64,000 bases of DNA from the NCBI RefSeq assembly GCF_030581005.1, contig NZ_JAUQSX010000001.1, forward strand, positions 372,001 to 436,000, written 5' to 3'. The DNA comes from Hymenobacter mellowenesis. Lineage in GTDB: Bacteria > Bacteroidota > Bacteroidia > Cytophagales > Hymenobacteraceae. Below, piece after piece: positions 15,874 to 24,226 of this stretch; the stretch's first letter is position 1, and every line of letters begins with the position of its first letter. The position numbers were made by a program, and so were the translations under genes. The notes beneath the pieces are model-generated. The model was not told where the DNA came from, did not search any database, and saw nothing but the letters and a program-made list of their open reading frames with translations.

Positions 15874-16512
15874 ATGCTGTTTTTATTCGGAACCCGCAAC
15901 GCCACCATTGCCACCGCGCCCCTGCCCGGCTTGGCCTGCGCCAACTGCCACACGCCCGAGGCCCTCACCTGCGCCGTGTTTTCGCGCTACGTGCATCTGT
16001 TCTGGATACCGGCCTTTCCCATCAGCAAAACCAGCATCACGGTATGCCAGCACTGCAAGCAGGCCCTCACTACACGCGAAATGCCGGCCAGCTACCGCGC
16101 CCCCGTGCAAGCCGTGCAGCAGCAGGCGCGCACGCCCCTGACGCATTTTGCCCTGCTGCTGCTCTTCGGGGCGGTGGTAGCTTTGGGCCTGGTGATGAGC
16201 TTATTTGGCAAATCAACTACTCGGCCTGACGCCGCCACCAATACAGCCGCCAGCACCGTGGCCGTCGGCAGCCGCTACCGCTTCAACGTGACCGACGACG
16301 GCCGGCAATACAGCCTGATTGAAGTTACCCGCGTCACGCCCGACAGCGTGCAGTACCGCATGACCAACCCATTGCGCGGCAGCCTGAACGATGCCAGCGC
16401 GACGCTTGCCCTACGCGACTCCGTGGCCCCAGCCAACGCCCACCAGCACGTTTCAACGCAGCAGTGGGAGAACTCCAGCACCGGCCAGGGCCTGTTCAAG
16501 CAGCTCGATTGA
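15874..16512 (+). CDS. Zinc-ribbon protein with one membrane segment
   Basis: A 212-residue protein of unknown function. Two CxxC pairs (CANC near 27-30 and CQHC near 62-65) form a zinc ribbon at the N-terminus, separated by the aromatic block YVHLFWIPAFPISKTS that is frequent in Bacteroidota zinc-ribbon proteins. A transmembrane helix follows near 90-110 (FALLLLFGAVVALGLVMSLF). The C-terminal 100 residues are a Thr/Ser-rich, probably extracytoplasmic domain with beta strands (VGSRYRFNVTDDGRQYSLIE). The ribbon would then be cytoplasmic. A TAGCTTTG element at 15819-15826 may be its promoter. Confidence 0.7.
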   Translation: MLFLFGTRNATIATAPLPGLACANCHTPEALTCAVFSRYVHLFWIPAFPISKTSITVCQHCKQALTTREMPASYRAPVQAVQQQARTPLTHFALLLLFGAVVALGLVMSLFGKSTTRPDAATNTAASTVAVGSRYRFNVTDDGRQYSLIEVTRVTPDSVQYRMTNPLRGSLNDASATLALRDSVAPANAHQHVSTQQWENSSTGQGLFKQLD

Positions 16513-16547
16513 GTTGTTGCTTGAATTAGCCAAACTCATTTAGGCTG

Positions 16548-16698
16548 TGTGGACAGTGAGAAAAAGGAACGTCATGCTGAGCTTGTCGAAGCATCTCTAC
16601 CGCTTCGTTGTGGAGCAATTGGATTACTCGCGCGGTAGAGATGCTTCGGCTGCGCTCAGCATGACGTTCTAAATGGGATTTCCAGCCAACTGTCCACA
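16548..16698. repeat. Nested inverted repeat of the GAACGTCATG family
   Basis: An outer pair TGTGGACAGT (16548-16557) / ACTGTCCACA (16689-16698) encloses the family core, from GAACGTCATGCTGAGC...GAAGCATCTCTACCGC to GCGGTAGAGATGC...GCTCAGCATGACGTTC. The core arms have several mismatches (CTTGT against GCAGC). It lies between the convergent zinc-ribbon and amidase genes. Confidence 0.8.
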
Positions 16699-16704
16699 GA
16701 CCCT

Positions 16705-16739
16705 AGAACGGTCATGCAGCGCGCAGCATGACCGTTCTT
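16705..16739. repeat. Miniature copy of the palindromic family
   Basis: AGAACGGTCATGC and GCATGACCGTTCT are perfect 13-base arms around nine central bases. It is placed immediately after the longer element, as if a truncated copy containing only the ends. Confidence 0.8.
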
Positions 16740-16750
16740 ATACCCCGTGC

Positions 16751-18247
16751 CTACCCCGCCAGCGCCGGCCGCCGGCCAAACCAAGGCCGGGCCTGCTCCA
16801 ACTGCCCGGCCAGCCGGAACAGCACGTCCTCGGCCCCCAACTGAGCAATGAACTGCACACCGCAGGGCAGCCCGTCGGCCGTCCAGTGCAGGGGCACCGA
16901 CATGGCAGGCTGGCCCGTGAGGTTGGCCACCTGGGTATAGGGCGTTTTTTCGAGGCTTTGCTCGGCCAATTTTTCCACGATGCCCGAGCGGCGAATGAGC
17001 CCGCCGAGGCCGAAGGTATTCACCAGTTTCAGCAGCTTTTGCTCCAGCGGCTTGGGCTGCAGCTCGCCGATGCGCACGGGCGGCGTGGCCAGGGTGGGCG
17101 TCAGGAGCAGGTCGTAGGTTTGGTGGAAGCGGCCCATGCGGCGGGCGCTGTCGTTCCAGGTGTGGCGGGCGGCGGCGAAGTCGGCGGCGGTGTAGGTGCG
17201 GCCCAGCAGGCCCAGCAGCCAGGTGGTGGGCTCCACATCGGCGGGCCGGGCGGGGCGACCCAGGTGCTTGCTGAGCGCCGCAATACTGGCCCCGGTTTCG
17301 CCAAAATACAGCATCAGAAAAGCCGACGCCACGGCCCGGCCATCGAAGGGCAGCGGCACTTCTTCCACCTCGTGCCCCAGACTTTCGAGCAACTGAGCGG
17401 CGTCGCGCACGGCCGTGGCGCATTCCAAGTGCAGGGCACTGCCCAGCGGGTGGCCCAGGCTGAAGGCAATGCGAAGGCAGCCGGGCTCGCGGCCCACTTC
17501 TTCCAGATACGGCCGTGCCGGGTTGGGCAGGAAGTAGGGGGCGCCCGCGTCGGGCCCGCAGGTAGCGTCGAGCAGCGCCGCGCTGTCGCGCACCGAGCGG
17601 CTGAGGACGTGCTCCACGGCGGCGCCCTGCCACTTCTCGCCCTGTTCTGGGCCGGTGGGTACGCGGCCCCGGCTCGGCTTGAGCCCAAACAGCCCGCAGC
17701 ACGCCGCCGGAATCCTTATGGAGCCGCCCCCATCGCCGGCTCCGGCCACCGGCACCAGGCCCGCCGCCACGGCCGCAGCCGCGCCGCCGCTGCTGCCGCC
17801 GGGTGTGTGGCCTAGGTTCCAGGGGTTGCGGGTGGGGCCGTGCAGCAGGGGCTCGGTCACGCCCATGAGGGCAAACTCGGGCGTGTTGGTTTTGCCCAGG
17901 ATGTTGAGGCCGGCGGCCTGCCAGCGGCGCACCAGCTCGGCATCTTCCTTCGGCACGAAGCCGCGCAGCGCCCGGCTGCCCGCCGTGTGCGGCGCCCCGG
18001 CGTATTGCGCCCCGAAGTCTTTCAGCAAAAAAGGCACCCCGCCAAACGACCCGGCTGGCAGCCCGGCCCCGGCCCGCGCCCGCGCCGCCGCATACAACGG
18101 ATGCACCACGGCATTAATGCGCGGGTTCACGGCTTCGGCGCGGGCAATGGCGGCGGCACACAAGTCAGCGGCCGTGAGCTGGCCGGTGCGCAGCAGGTGG
18201 GCCATGGCCAGGCCGTCGAGCTGGTCGTATTCGGCGAAAGAAATCAT
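16751..18247 (-). CDS. Amidase (amidase signature family)
   Basis: Hydrolyses an amide bond by the Ser-cisSer-Lys triad; 498 residues. Catalytic Lys76 lies in VPFLLKDFG, the cis-Ser loop is GGSSGG at 150-155, and the nucleophile Ser176 is in GDGGGSIRIP. The flanking KTNTPEFA and GLKPSRGRVP blocks are also typical. No signal peptide is seen, so it is probably cytoplasmic. The ATG at 18247 begins at MISFAEYDQLDG, where family members start; the longer ORF adds unrelated leader residues. Substrate cannot be assigned; it lacks the Glu-tRNA amidotransferase context (no gatB/gatC nearby). Confidence 0.93.
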   Translation of the reverse strand: MISFAEYDQLDGLAMAHLLRTGQLTAADLCAAAIARAEAVNPRINAVVHPLYAAARARAGAGLPAGSFGGVPFLLKDFGAQYAGAPHTAGSRALRGFVPKEDAELVRRWQAAGLNILGKTNTPEFALMGVTEPLLHGPTRNPWNLGHTPGGSSGGAAAAVAAGLVPVAGAGDGGGSIRIPAACCGLFGLKPSRGRVPTGPEQGEKWQGAAVEHVLSRSVRDSAALLDATCGPDAGAPYFLPNPARPYLEEVGREPGCLRIAFSLGHPLGSALHLECATAVRDAAQLLESLGHEVEEVPLPFDGRAVASAFLMLYFGETGASIAALSKHLGRPARPADVEPTTWLLGLLGRTYTAADFAAARHTWNDSARRMGRFHQTYDLLLTPTLATPPVRIGELQPKPLEQKLLKLVNTFGLGGLIRRSGIVEKLAEQSLEKTPYTQVANLTGQPAMSVPLHWTADGLPCGVQFIAQLGAEDVLFRLAGQLEQARPWFGRRPALAG

Positions 18248-18394
18248 AGCGCTAAATGTAGCCCGTGAACATCGGGTAATGCCTTTCCGACAATAATTCA
18301 GGCAGCCGCTTGCAGAAAGCCCGTCATTACCCTTTACCTTACCGTGATTTAACAGCATTATACCCAGAGCCATTCTTTACGCCACTGTCCAAGC

Positions 18395-18772
18395 ATGCTG
18401 CTGCCCGCATTTATGGTAACCCCGGTTTTCACGATTTTAGATTATGCGAAAGCCATTGAATTCTACATCAACTGGTTAGGCTTTCGCATCGACTGGCAGG
18501 AAGAGCACGACAAAAAACCGGTTTACGTGCAGGTATCGCGGGGCGAAATCATCCTCCATCTCAATGCCCTGGCCGACGATGTGCCGGCCGGCGCCAAGGC
18601 CCGAGCCGAAATACAGGGCATCCTTGCCTTCCACCACCAGCTGCTCAGCAAAAACCTCCGCCGCCCCACCGTCCAGCCCGCCTACTGGAACAGCCGGGTG
18701 CTGGAAATGGAAGTCGTCGACCCCTTCGGCAATCGTCTCGTGTTCTGCGAGATTGCCACGCTGCCAGCGTAA
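18395..18772 (+). CDS. VOC (glyoxalase/bleomycin-resistance) family protein
   Basis: A 125-residue protein with the VOC beta-alpha-beta-beta-beta pattern: TPVFTILDYAKAIEFYINWLGFRIDW at the N-terminus and LEMEVVDPFGNRLVFCE at the C-terminus. The His/Glu metal ligands are only partly evident (His in IILHLNA, Glu in FCE). It resembles the bleomycin-resistance-type binding proteins more than glyoxalase I. It stands alone, divergent from the amidase and convergent with the pectate lyase. Activity unknown. Confidence 0.85.
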   Translation: MLLPAFMVTPVFTILDYAKAIEFYINWLGFRIDWQEEHDKKPVYVQVSRGEIILHLNALADDVPAGAKARAEIQGILAFHHQLLSKNLRRPTVQPAYWNSRVLEMEVVDPFGNRLVFCEIATLPA

Positions 18773-18803
18773 GGCGGTAAAGAGTTGGGAAGCTGGGAAA
18801 AGA

Positions 18804-18848
18804 AGAACGTCAGGTCGAGCTGTCTCGGCCAGCTCGACCTGACGTTCT
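18804..18848. repeat. Short perfect palindrome of the GAACGTC family
   Basis: AGAACGTCAGGTCGAGCT and AGCTCGACCTGACGTTCT are perfect 18-base arms around nine bases. It has GGTCGAGC where other copies have TGCTGAGC, with both arms changed together. It lies between the convergent VOC and pectate lyase genes. Confidence 0.85.
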
Positions 18849-18850
18849 GT

Positions 18851-20347
18851 TTATTTCTTGCTTTCGGGCGTCCCCGGCACTAAGCTGTTCAGGTAATTCT
18901 CCAGGTTGGTATAGCCGTTGGCGGCGGCCAGGGCACGGTCGGTGGCGTTTTGGGGGTTGAGGCCGTGGGCTTTTTCCCAGGCATCGGGCATGCCGTCGTG
19001 GTCGGCATCGGCCGGAGCGGGGGCGGTTTTCAGCACCGGCCAGGCGCGCTGGCTCACGCTGTAGGGCGTGCCGTGGGGGTAGTGGCCCTGCACGTCGATG
19101 ACGGTGCCCGTGCCCGTGCGCACCTCCCGAATGATGCGCTGGTCCAGCGTATCGCGCACGGGCCGGATGGCGCCCACGCCCTGCAGCACCGCTTCGTAGG
19201 CCGCCCGGGCGGGCTGTAGGGTGAAGGCGCCCAGGGCAAAAGGCGTGGTGACTTTGGCCTGCGCTGTGTCGGCCGCGGTGCCGCCGTTCATCACCACGCC
19301 GCGCCAGTTGTGGGCCGTCACGGCGGGGGCGCCGTCCACGTAGTTGCCCATGAGGTAGAACTTACCGTAGGGCAGGCGGCCTTTTTCCTTGTCGATTTTG
19401 TAGGGATTCAGCACTTGGGTCTTCACTTTGGGGCTGGTGCTGGGCCCTGGCTTGTAGTAGTTGTTCACGATGTTGTAGTTGCCGCCTTCGCCGGCGTACA
19501 CGTTGTTTTCGCCCCAGTTGTAGATGACGTTGTTGCTGAAATCGCAATTCTCAAAACCCGCCGGGTGGGTGTAGCGGCTGCCGTTGAAGCGCGGCGTGCG
19601 GTTTTTGCAGTGCGCAAACAGGTTGTGGTGAAACGAGGAGTGCTGCCCGCCCCAGATGCCCCCGAAGCCGTGCCGCTCAAAATCGGTATCCCCTTTTTCG
19701 TAGTGGTAGGAGTAGTTCAGCGGCTCGGCCATGATGTTCCACTGCAGCGTGGTGCTGTCGCCTTCGTACACGCTCAAAGCCTCGTCGGTGCTCCAGCTCA
19801 TCGAGCAGTGGTCGATGATGAGGTGGTTGTTGCGCAGGCCGCCGAAGGCATCGTCGCCCCCGGCCCCATCCACGAAGCCTTGGTTCTGGTTTTTGTCGCC
19901 CATCCGAAACCGGATGAAGCGCACGATGACGTTATTCGCCTTCACCGATACCGGAAAATCGGCCAGGCAAATGCCGTCGCCGGGCGCCGTCTGGCCCGCA
20001 ATGGTGGTATTGGCCTTGCTGATGGTGAGCGGCGAAACCAAGTGAATGGTGCCCGACACCCGAAACACAATGGTGCGCGCCGGGGCCTTCGCCGCGTTCA
20101 GCTGCACGGCATAGCGCAGGCTGCCGGGCTGGCCGTCGTCGAGCAGGTTGGTGACTTCCAGCACCGTCGTCGGCACCGCCGCCGTGCCCCGCCCGCCGGT
20201 GGTGAAACGCCCCGCGCCCTCGGCCCCCGGAAAGGCCGGCAGGCCCTGCGCTTGGCCCGGCCCCGCCGCCAGCAGGCCCAGACCCAACGCCCCAAATACA
20301 GGCCGGAAAACCGCCACTGAAAAAAAATCTTTGAAAAAGGATAGCAT
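18851..20347 (-). CDS. Secreted pectate lyase (polysaccharide lyase family 1 type)
   Basis: Cleaves pectate by beta-elimination; 498 residues. It has a signal peptide, then FPGAEGAGRFTTGGRG, LRYAVQ, TIAGQTAPGDGICL and the IIRFRMGDK-like VRFIRFRMGD block. These are characteristic of secreted parallel beta-helix lyases of Bacteroidota, as is the HLIIDHCSMSWSTDEALSVY strand. The C-terminus has a calcium-binding-like DADHDGMPDAWEKAHGLNP repeat. The ATG at 20347 gives the signal peptide. The leader contains a nested hairpin. Neighbours with SGNH esterase and GH43 activity suggest plant cell wall degradation. Confidence 0.9.
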   Translation of the reverse strand: MLSFFKDFFSVAVFRPVFGALGLGLLAAGPGQAQGLPAFPGAEGAGRFTTGGRGTAAVPTTVLEVTNLLDDGQPGSLRYAVQLNAAKAPARTIVFRVSGTIHLVSPLTISKANTTIAGQTAPGDGICLADFPVSVKANNVIVRFIRFRMGDKNQNQGFVDGAGGDDAFGGLRNNHLIIDHCSMSWSTDEALSVYEGDSTTLQWNIMAEPLNYSYHYEKGDTDFERHGFGGIWGGQHSSFHHNLFAHCKNRTPRFNGSRYTHPAGFENCDFSNNVIYNWGENNVYAGEGGNYNIVNNYYKPGPSTSPKVKTQVLNPYKIDKEKGRLPYGKFYLMGNYVDGAPAVTAHNWRGVVMNGGTAADTAQAKVTTPFALGAFTLQPARAAYEAVLQGVGAIRPVRDTLDQRIIREVRTGTGTVIDVQGHYPHGTPYSVSQRAWPVLKTAPAPADADHDGMPDAWEKAHGLNPQNATDRALAAANGYTNLENYLNSLVPGTPESKK

Positions 20348-20359
20348 GTTATCGGTTTT

Positions 20360-20419
20360 AAGTTGCAACTTAGAGGTTCGGCAGTGAAAACCGGGTGAAA
20401 ACCCGGCACCGCTGCCGAA
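20360..20419 (-). promoter_or_regulatory. Structured leader upstream of the pectate lyase gene
   Basis: TTCGGCAG (20377-20384) pairs with CTGCCGAA (20412-20419), and within it CCGGGT (20391-20396) pairs with ACCCGG (20401-20406) around a GAAA loop. Next to it, closer to the start codon, AAGTTGCAACTT (20360-20371) is a perfect 12-base palindrome. The RNA would carry a two-tier stem 30-72 bases before the ATG. It could be a regulatory leader or an operator; no known riboswitch class is recognised. Confidence 0.45.
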
Positions 20420-20563
20420 TAAAAACCGAGCCAGGCTAACGCCATCGATTGCGTGGATTCTAGCTGGGCTAAGCAACTTCTCACAGGTGGTTGCATGTTA
20501 AGGAATTGCCAGTTCCACCCGGTATCCGCTGGCGCTTCTGTCTCCCTCTCTCACTCAGTTTCT

Positions 20564-21040
20564 ATGCGTCTTTTTTTTCTCCTTTTCGCAGCAGCAACCC
20601 TTAGTGGAGCGCATTCGGCCTCGGCCCAGCAAGCCGATTCGCGGGTAGCCAATCCGGGCAATTCGCCGGAGCGCATTGCTCTTTCGGCCCGGCCCGAACG
20701 TGCGGCCCCCGCCCGCCCGCGCCTGGCTTGCGCCCCGCTCATGGGCACCGTCTACGACCCCAACGGCAAGCCCCTCATCGGCGCCACTCTGCTCATCAAA
20801 GGCACCCACGAAACCTATGTGACGGATTCGGAAGGCCGTTTCCAACTCACCGACCCAGTGTACGAGGGCCAGATTCTGGACGTGCAGGCCGCCGGCTACG
20901 GCCTCATCGAAGTACCGCTCGACGACTGCACCCTGCCGCGCTTGGTGCTGGCGCCCCTGCCCGGTGCCAAGTTCAAGCAGCACGGCAAGAAGCAAGGCCA
21001 GGTTATCCGCCTCAATCACCGCAGCACAGTGCTGAAGTAG
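20564..21040 (+). CDS. Secreted carboxypeptidase-regulatory-like domain protein
   Basis: A 158-residue protein. It has a signal peptide (MRLFFLLFAAATLSGAHSASA), then a disordered Arg/Pro/Ala stretch, then a CarboxypepD-regulatory-like beta domain (LMGTVYDPNGKPLIGATLLI...DSEGRFQLTD...LDVQAAGYGLIEVPL). Such domains usually form the N-terminus of TonB receptors or other surface proteins; here the domain stands alone. A basic tail (KFKQHGKKQGQVIRLNHR) ends the protein. ATG 20564 was chosen over upstream in-frame starts because it gives the signal peptide. Function unknown. Confidence 0.75.
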   Translation: MRLFFLLFAAATLSGAHSASAQQADSRVANPGNSPERIALSARPERAAPARPRLACAPLMGTVYDPNGKPLIGATLLIKGTHETYVTDSEGRFQLTDPVYEGQILDVQAAGYGLIEVPLDDCTLPRLVLAPLPGAKFKQHGKKQGQVIRLNHRSTVLK

Positions 21041-21071
21041 CGGGTTGAGTTTAGGCAAAGATTGAACAAGG

Positions 21072-21170
21072 GAACGGTCATGCTGAGCGCAGCCGAAGCA
21101 TCTCTACCGCGCAAGTAATTCATTTACTCTCGCGGTAGAGATGCTTCGGCTGCGCTCAGCATGACCGTTC
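21072..21170. repeat. Perfect 40-bp inverted repeat of the GAACGTCATG family
   Basis: Left arm 21072-21111 and right arm 21131-21170 are exact reverse complements over 40 bases (start GAACGGTCATGCTGAGCGCA), separated by 19 bases. It lies between convergent genes. The absence of any mismatch suggests recent origin or correction. Confidence 0.9.
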
Positions 21171-21189
21171 TGGCAGTGACCGGTTGGGA

Positions 21190-21972
21190 CTACCGCGCCT
21201 GCGGGTCCACCGTCTTGGCGGCGGCGCGGTGCACAATTCGGTCAGCCAATTCTAATTTCAGGGTGCGGATATCAGCCAGCACGATTTGGGCCATTTTGCG
21301 GGCGCCCAGTTCGTTGAAATGGGTGTTGTCTTCCTTGCCGTCGGGGTAGTTGGGGTGCTCACCGGGGGCTAGTTGGTTGAATAGCAGGCGGGAATTTTCG
21401 ACGCCCAATTGCTGGAGCAGCGCCTGGCTTTCGCGGTCGAGGTCGATGAGGGGCACCTGCTGCTCCCGGGCCGTGACGCGCACGATTTCGGAATAGACAT
21501 TGTGGGTGCCCTCGACCTGGCCGGATGCGTCGAACTTGCGGCGCGCCACGGGCGTGATGAGCACCGGCAGCGCCTTTTTGGCCCGGGTTTCGGTGACGTA
21601 ACGGACGAGGTTGGCTTTGAATTCGGCTTCGGTGGTGTAGGTTTTCTTGGTGGGCACCTCGTCGTTGTGTCCGAACTGAATGAAGACGTAGTCGCCGGCC
21701 TTGAGGGCACTGGCTACGGGCTGCCAGCGGTTTTCGGCCAGGAAGCTTTTGGTGCTGCGGCCGTTCTGGGCGCGGTTGTCGACGGTCACGGTTTCGTCGA
21801 AAAAGTTGACGAAGGGCATGCCCCAGCCGGTTTCGGGGTAGTTTTTCACCTCTTTGATGGACATGGTGGAATCGCCGATGAGGTAAACGGTGATTTTGCC
21901 CGGCGCCGGCGCGAAGGCGCTCAGCAGCAGCAGGCCCAGCCCGATGGTGCTGGCAAACAAGCGGTTCATCAT
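21190..21972 (-). CDS. SGNH hydrolase, rhamnogalacturonan acetylesterase-like
   Basis: Secreted esterase of about 260 residues that probably removes acetyl groups from pectic rhamnogalacturonan. The SGNH blocks are in order: GDSTM (nucleophile Ser) near the mature N-terminus, AQNGRSTKSF, FGHND near the middle, and DNTHFNELGA with the catalytic Asp/His near the C-terminus. A signal peptide opens the protein; two adjacent ATGs (21972 and 21969) are equally good. It is convergent with the carboxypeptidase-like gene and divergent from the GH43 xylosidase gene, with which it may act on plant cell wall material. Confidence 0.9.
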   Translation of the reverse strand: MMNRLFASTIGLGLLLLSAFAPAPGKITVYLIGDSTMSIKEVKNYPETGWGMPFVNFFDETVTVDNRAQNGRSTKSFLAENRWQPVASALKAGDYVFIQFGHNDEVPTKKTYTTEAEFKANLVRYVTETRAKKALPVLITPVARRKFDASGQVEGTHNVYSEIVRVTAREQQVPLIDLDRESQALLQQLGVENSRLLFNQLAPGEHPNYPDGKEDNTHFNELGARKMAQIVLADIRTLKLELADRIVHRAAAKTVDPQAR

Positions 21973-22089
21973 AAAAAGCAAAACTGGGGCAGTTGAACAA
22001 CTGAAAGGTGGGACTAATTTCCGGTAATCCGGCATATTTCCGGCGAGCAGGCGGGTAATTCACCGTTCTGCCCGACCTTCACTCCATCT

Positions 22090-23757
22090 ATGAAACAACG
22101 CTCCATCGGCCGCTTCCGGCCTTTTATTGGCCTGCTGGCGGGCCTGCTTTTGCTGGTGCTGCCGCCGGCCCCGGCCCAAACGCCCAGCGCTGCCCTCTCC
22201 AAAGTGTGGGTGCCCGATTTGGGCAACGGCCGCTACAAAAACCCGGTGCTCTATGCCGACTATTCTGACCCCGACGTGGTGCGCGTCGGCAGCGACTTTT
22301 ACCTGACGTCCTCCAGCTTCAACTGCGTGCCGGGTCTGCCGATTCTGCACTCCAAAGACCTGGTGAACTGGACCATCATCGGCAACGTGTTCGGGGCGCA
22401 GCCGCCGCTGGCGCGCTACCGCGAGCCCCAGCACGGCAACGGCGTGTGGGCCCCGGCCATCCGCTACCACAACCAGGAATTCTACATCTACTACCCCGAC
22501 CCGGACCTGGGCATTTTCGTGACCAAGGCCCGGAACCCGGCCGGGCCGTGGTCGACGCCGGTGTGCGTGAAGGAGGCCCGGGGCTGGATTGACCCCTGCC
22601 CGCTCTGGGACGCCGACGGCCGGGCCTACCTCGTGCACGGCTTCGCAGGCTCGCGCGCGGGCATCAAAACCGTGCTGGCCGTAAGCCCGATGGCGCCCAG
22701 CGGCCTGCGCCTGATTGGCGACGACGTGCTGGTGTTTGATGGGCACGCCGGCCATCCCACGCTGGAAGGGCCCAAATTCTATAAGCGCAACGGCTACTAC
22801 TACATTTTCGCGCCGGCTGGCGGCGTGCCCACGGGCTGGCAGTTGGTGCTGCGCTCAAAAAGCGTGTACGGGCCCTACGAGGAGAAAATTGTGATGGACC
22901 AGGGTAAAACGCCCATTAACGGCCCGCACCAGGGCGCCTGGGTAGATACCGACGCGGGCGAGGACTGGTTTCTGCATTTTCAGGACCAGGGCGCTTATGG
23001 CCGGGTGGTGCACCTGCAGCCCATGGTTTGGAAAAACGACTGGCCTGTCATCGGCGAAGACCCGGACGGCGACGGCAAGGGCCAGCCGGTGCTCAACTAC
23101 CGCAAGCCGCGCATCAAGAGCCCGGCCCAGCCGCTGGCCACGCCGCCCACTTCCGACGATTTTGGCCGTGTGCCGCTGGGCCGGCAGTGGCAGTGGCACG
23201 CCAACCCGCAGGATTACTGGGCCTACCTCAACCCGGCGGCCGGCTACCTGCGCCTTTACTCGGTGCCGCTGCCCGAGGCGTATAAGAACCTCTGGCAAGT
23301 GCCCAACCTGCTGCTGCAAAAGCTGCCCGCAGAGGTGTTCACGGCCACGGCCAAGCTCACCTTCAGCCCCCGGGTGGAGGGCGAAAAAGTGGCTTTGCTG
23401 ATGATGGGGCTCGATTACGCCTACATTGCCCTCAGCAACCAGGGCGGCAAGCTGCTGCTCAGCCAAAGCGTATGCAAGGACGCCGACAAAGGCACCGCCG
23501 AAACCGCGACGCCCGCCGTGGAAGTACCCGCGGCCCGCGCCGGCCAGCCTCTCTACCTGCGCGTGGCCGTGCGGGCCGGCGCCATGTGCCAGTTCAGCTA
23601 CAGCTTCGATAACCAGGGTTTTCAGCCGCTGGGCGCCGAATTCAGGGCCCGCGAAGGGAAATGGATTGGGGCTAAAATGGGCTTGTTATGCTCACGCACG
23701 GCGAAGTTCAACGATGCCGGCAACGCGGACATTGACTGGTTTCATGTAGAAAAATAA
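22090..23757 (+). CDS. Secreted GH43 beta-xylosidase/arabinofuranosidase
   Basis: A 555-residue enzyme with a signal peptide (LLAGLLLLVLPPAPAQ). The five-bladed propeller runs to about 335: KNPVLYADYSDPDVVRVG carries the catalytic base (D60), GWIDPCPLWD the pKa-modulating Asp (D168), and HPTLEGPKFYKRNGYYY the acid (E226). A beta-sandwich of about 200 residues follows (DDFGRVPLGRQWQWHANP...IDWFHVEK), as in two-domain XynB-type xylosidases. It is divergent from the acetylesterase gene with 117 bases between them, which presumably hold both promoters. Fine specificity (xylose or arabinose) is not decidable. Confidence 0.93.
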   Translation: MKQRSIGRFRPFIGLLAGLLLLVLPPAPAQTPSAALSKVWVPDLGNGRYKNPVLYADYSDPDVVRVGSDFYLTSSSFNCVPGLPILHSKDLVNWTIIGNVFGAQPPLARYREPQHGNGVWAPAIRYHNQEFYIYYPDPDLGIFVTKARNPAGPWSTPVCVKEARGWIDPCPLWDADGRAYLVHGFAGSRAGIKTVLAVSPMAPSGLRLIGDDVLVFDGHAGHPTLEGPKFYKRNGYYYIFAPAGGVPTGWQLVLRSKSVYGPYEEKIVMDQGKTPINGPHQGAWVDTDAGEDWFLHFQDQGAYGRVVHLQPMVWKNDWPVIGEDPDGDGKGQPVLNYRKPRIKSPAQPLATPPTSDDFGRVPLGRQWQWHANPQDYWAYLNPAAGYLRLYSVPLPEAYKNLWQVPNLLLQKLPAEVFTATAKLTFSPRVEGEKVALLMMGLDYAYIALSNQGGKLLLSQSVCKDADKGTAETATPAVEVPAARAGQPLYLRVAVRAGAMCQFSYSFDNQGFQPLGAEFRAREGKWIGAKMGLLCSRTAKFNDAGNADIDWFHVEK

Positions 23758-24199
23758 ATATTTTTCTACTCATAGTTGGGTTAAAGTCTGCTGGCTGGAA
23801 TGGCGATGGTGGCGGGTTGCCTGCGGTGGCGAGGTGGAGAAATTTAAGGCGGCTTTTCATGCTTGGGTTAGGCAAGGCTGGGGTTTTGTACCGTTGCCTG
23901 CATGCGCGCTTGTTGAAAAGATGGTGGGTCCGTCACTTGACTGCCGGCTGCCAGGTGCGATGCCTGGCAGCCGGTAATCCGTGCTTTTCACCAAAGCCAA
24001 AAGCCTACTGAGCCGCCGCGCTCTCATTCGTCTACTCCGCTTTTTCCATCGCCTGGCCCGCCGCTTCGTGCGCTCAATGCTGCGCCAGGGGCCGGCACTA
24101 GCCTGCTCAAGTGCCTTAGCACCATTCCTATCTCACATTCGGCTCAACCTAAAGAATTCAACTGCGCACTGAATTCAAAAAACATTTATCATTCGAACG
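23758..24199. other. Intergenic region with a perfect hairpin; no gene supported
   Basis: About 440 bases after the GH43 stop with only short ORFs that resemble no family. CCGGCTGCCAGG (23944-23955) pairs perfectly with CCTGGCAGCCGG (23963-23974) around seven bases. It lacks a following T run, so it is either a weak terminator for the GH43 gene or an unrelated palindrome. Composition turns AT-rich near 24150-24230, ahead of the yceI promoter. Confidence 0.6.
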
Positions 24200-24226
24200 A
24201 TGTACATACATTAAATGTATGTACAT
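24200..24226. promoter_or_regulatory. 27-nt palindromic operator upstream of the YceI gene
   Basis: ATGTACATACATT and AATGTATGTACAT are perfect 13-base arms around a single central A. It overlaps a predicted -7 element (TACATTTG, 24222-24229), so a bound dimeric repressor would block transcription. The length and symmetry are typical of MarR- or TetR-type operators. No regulator gene for it lies in the window. Confidence 0.75.

Noticed and set aside
23817..24172. Two short plus-strand frames (64 and 63 codons) between GH43 and YceI
   Set aside because: Arg/Leu/Cys-rich sequence without domain, overlapping each other and a perfect hairpin; likely non-coding.
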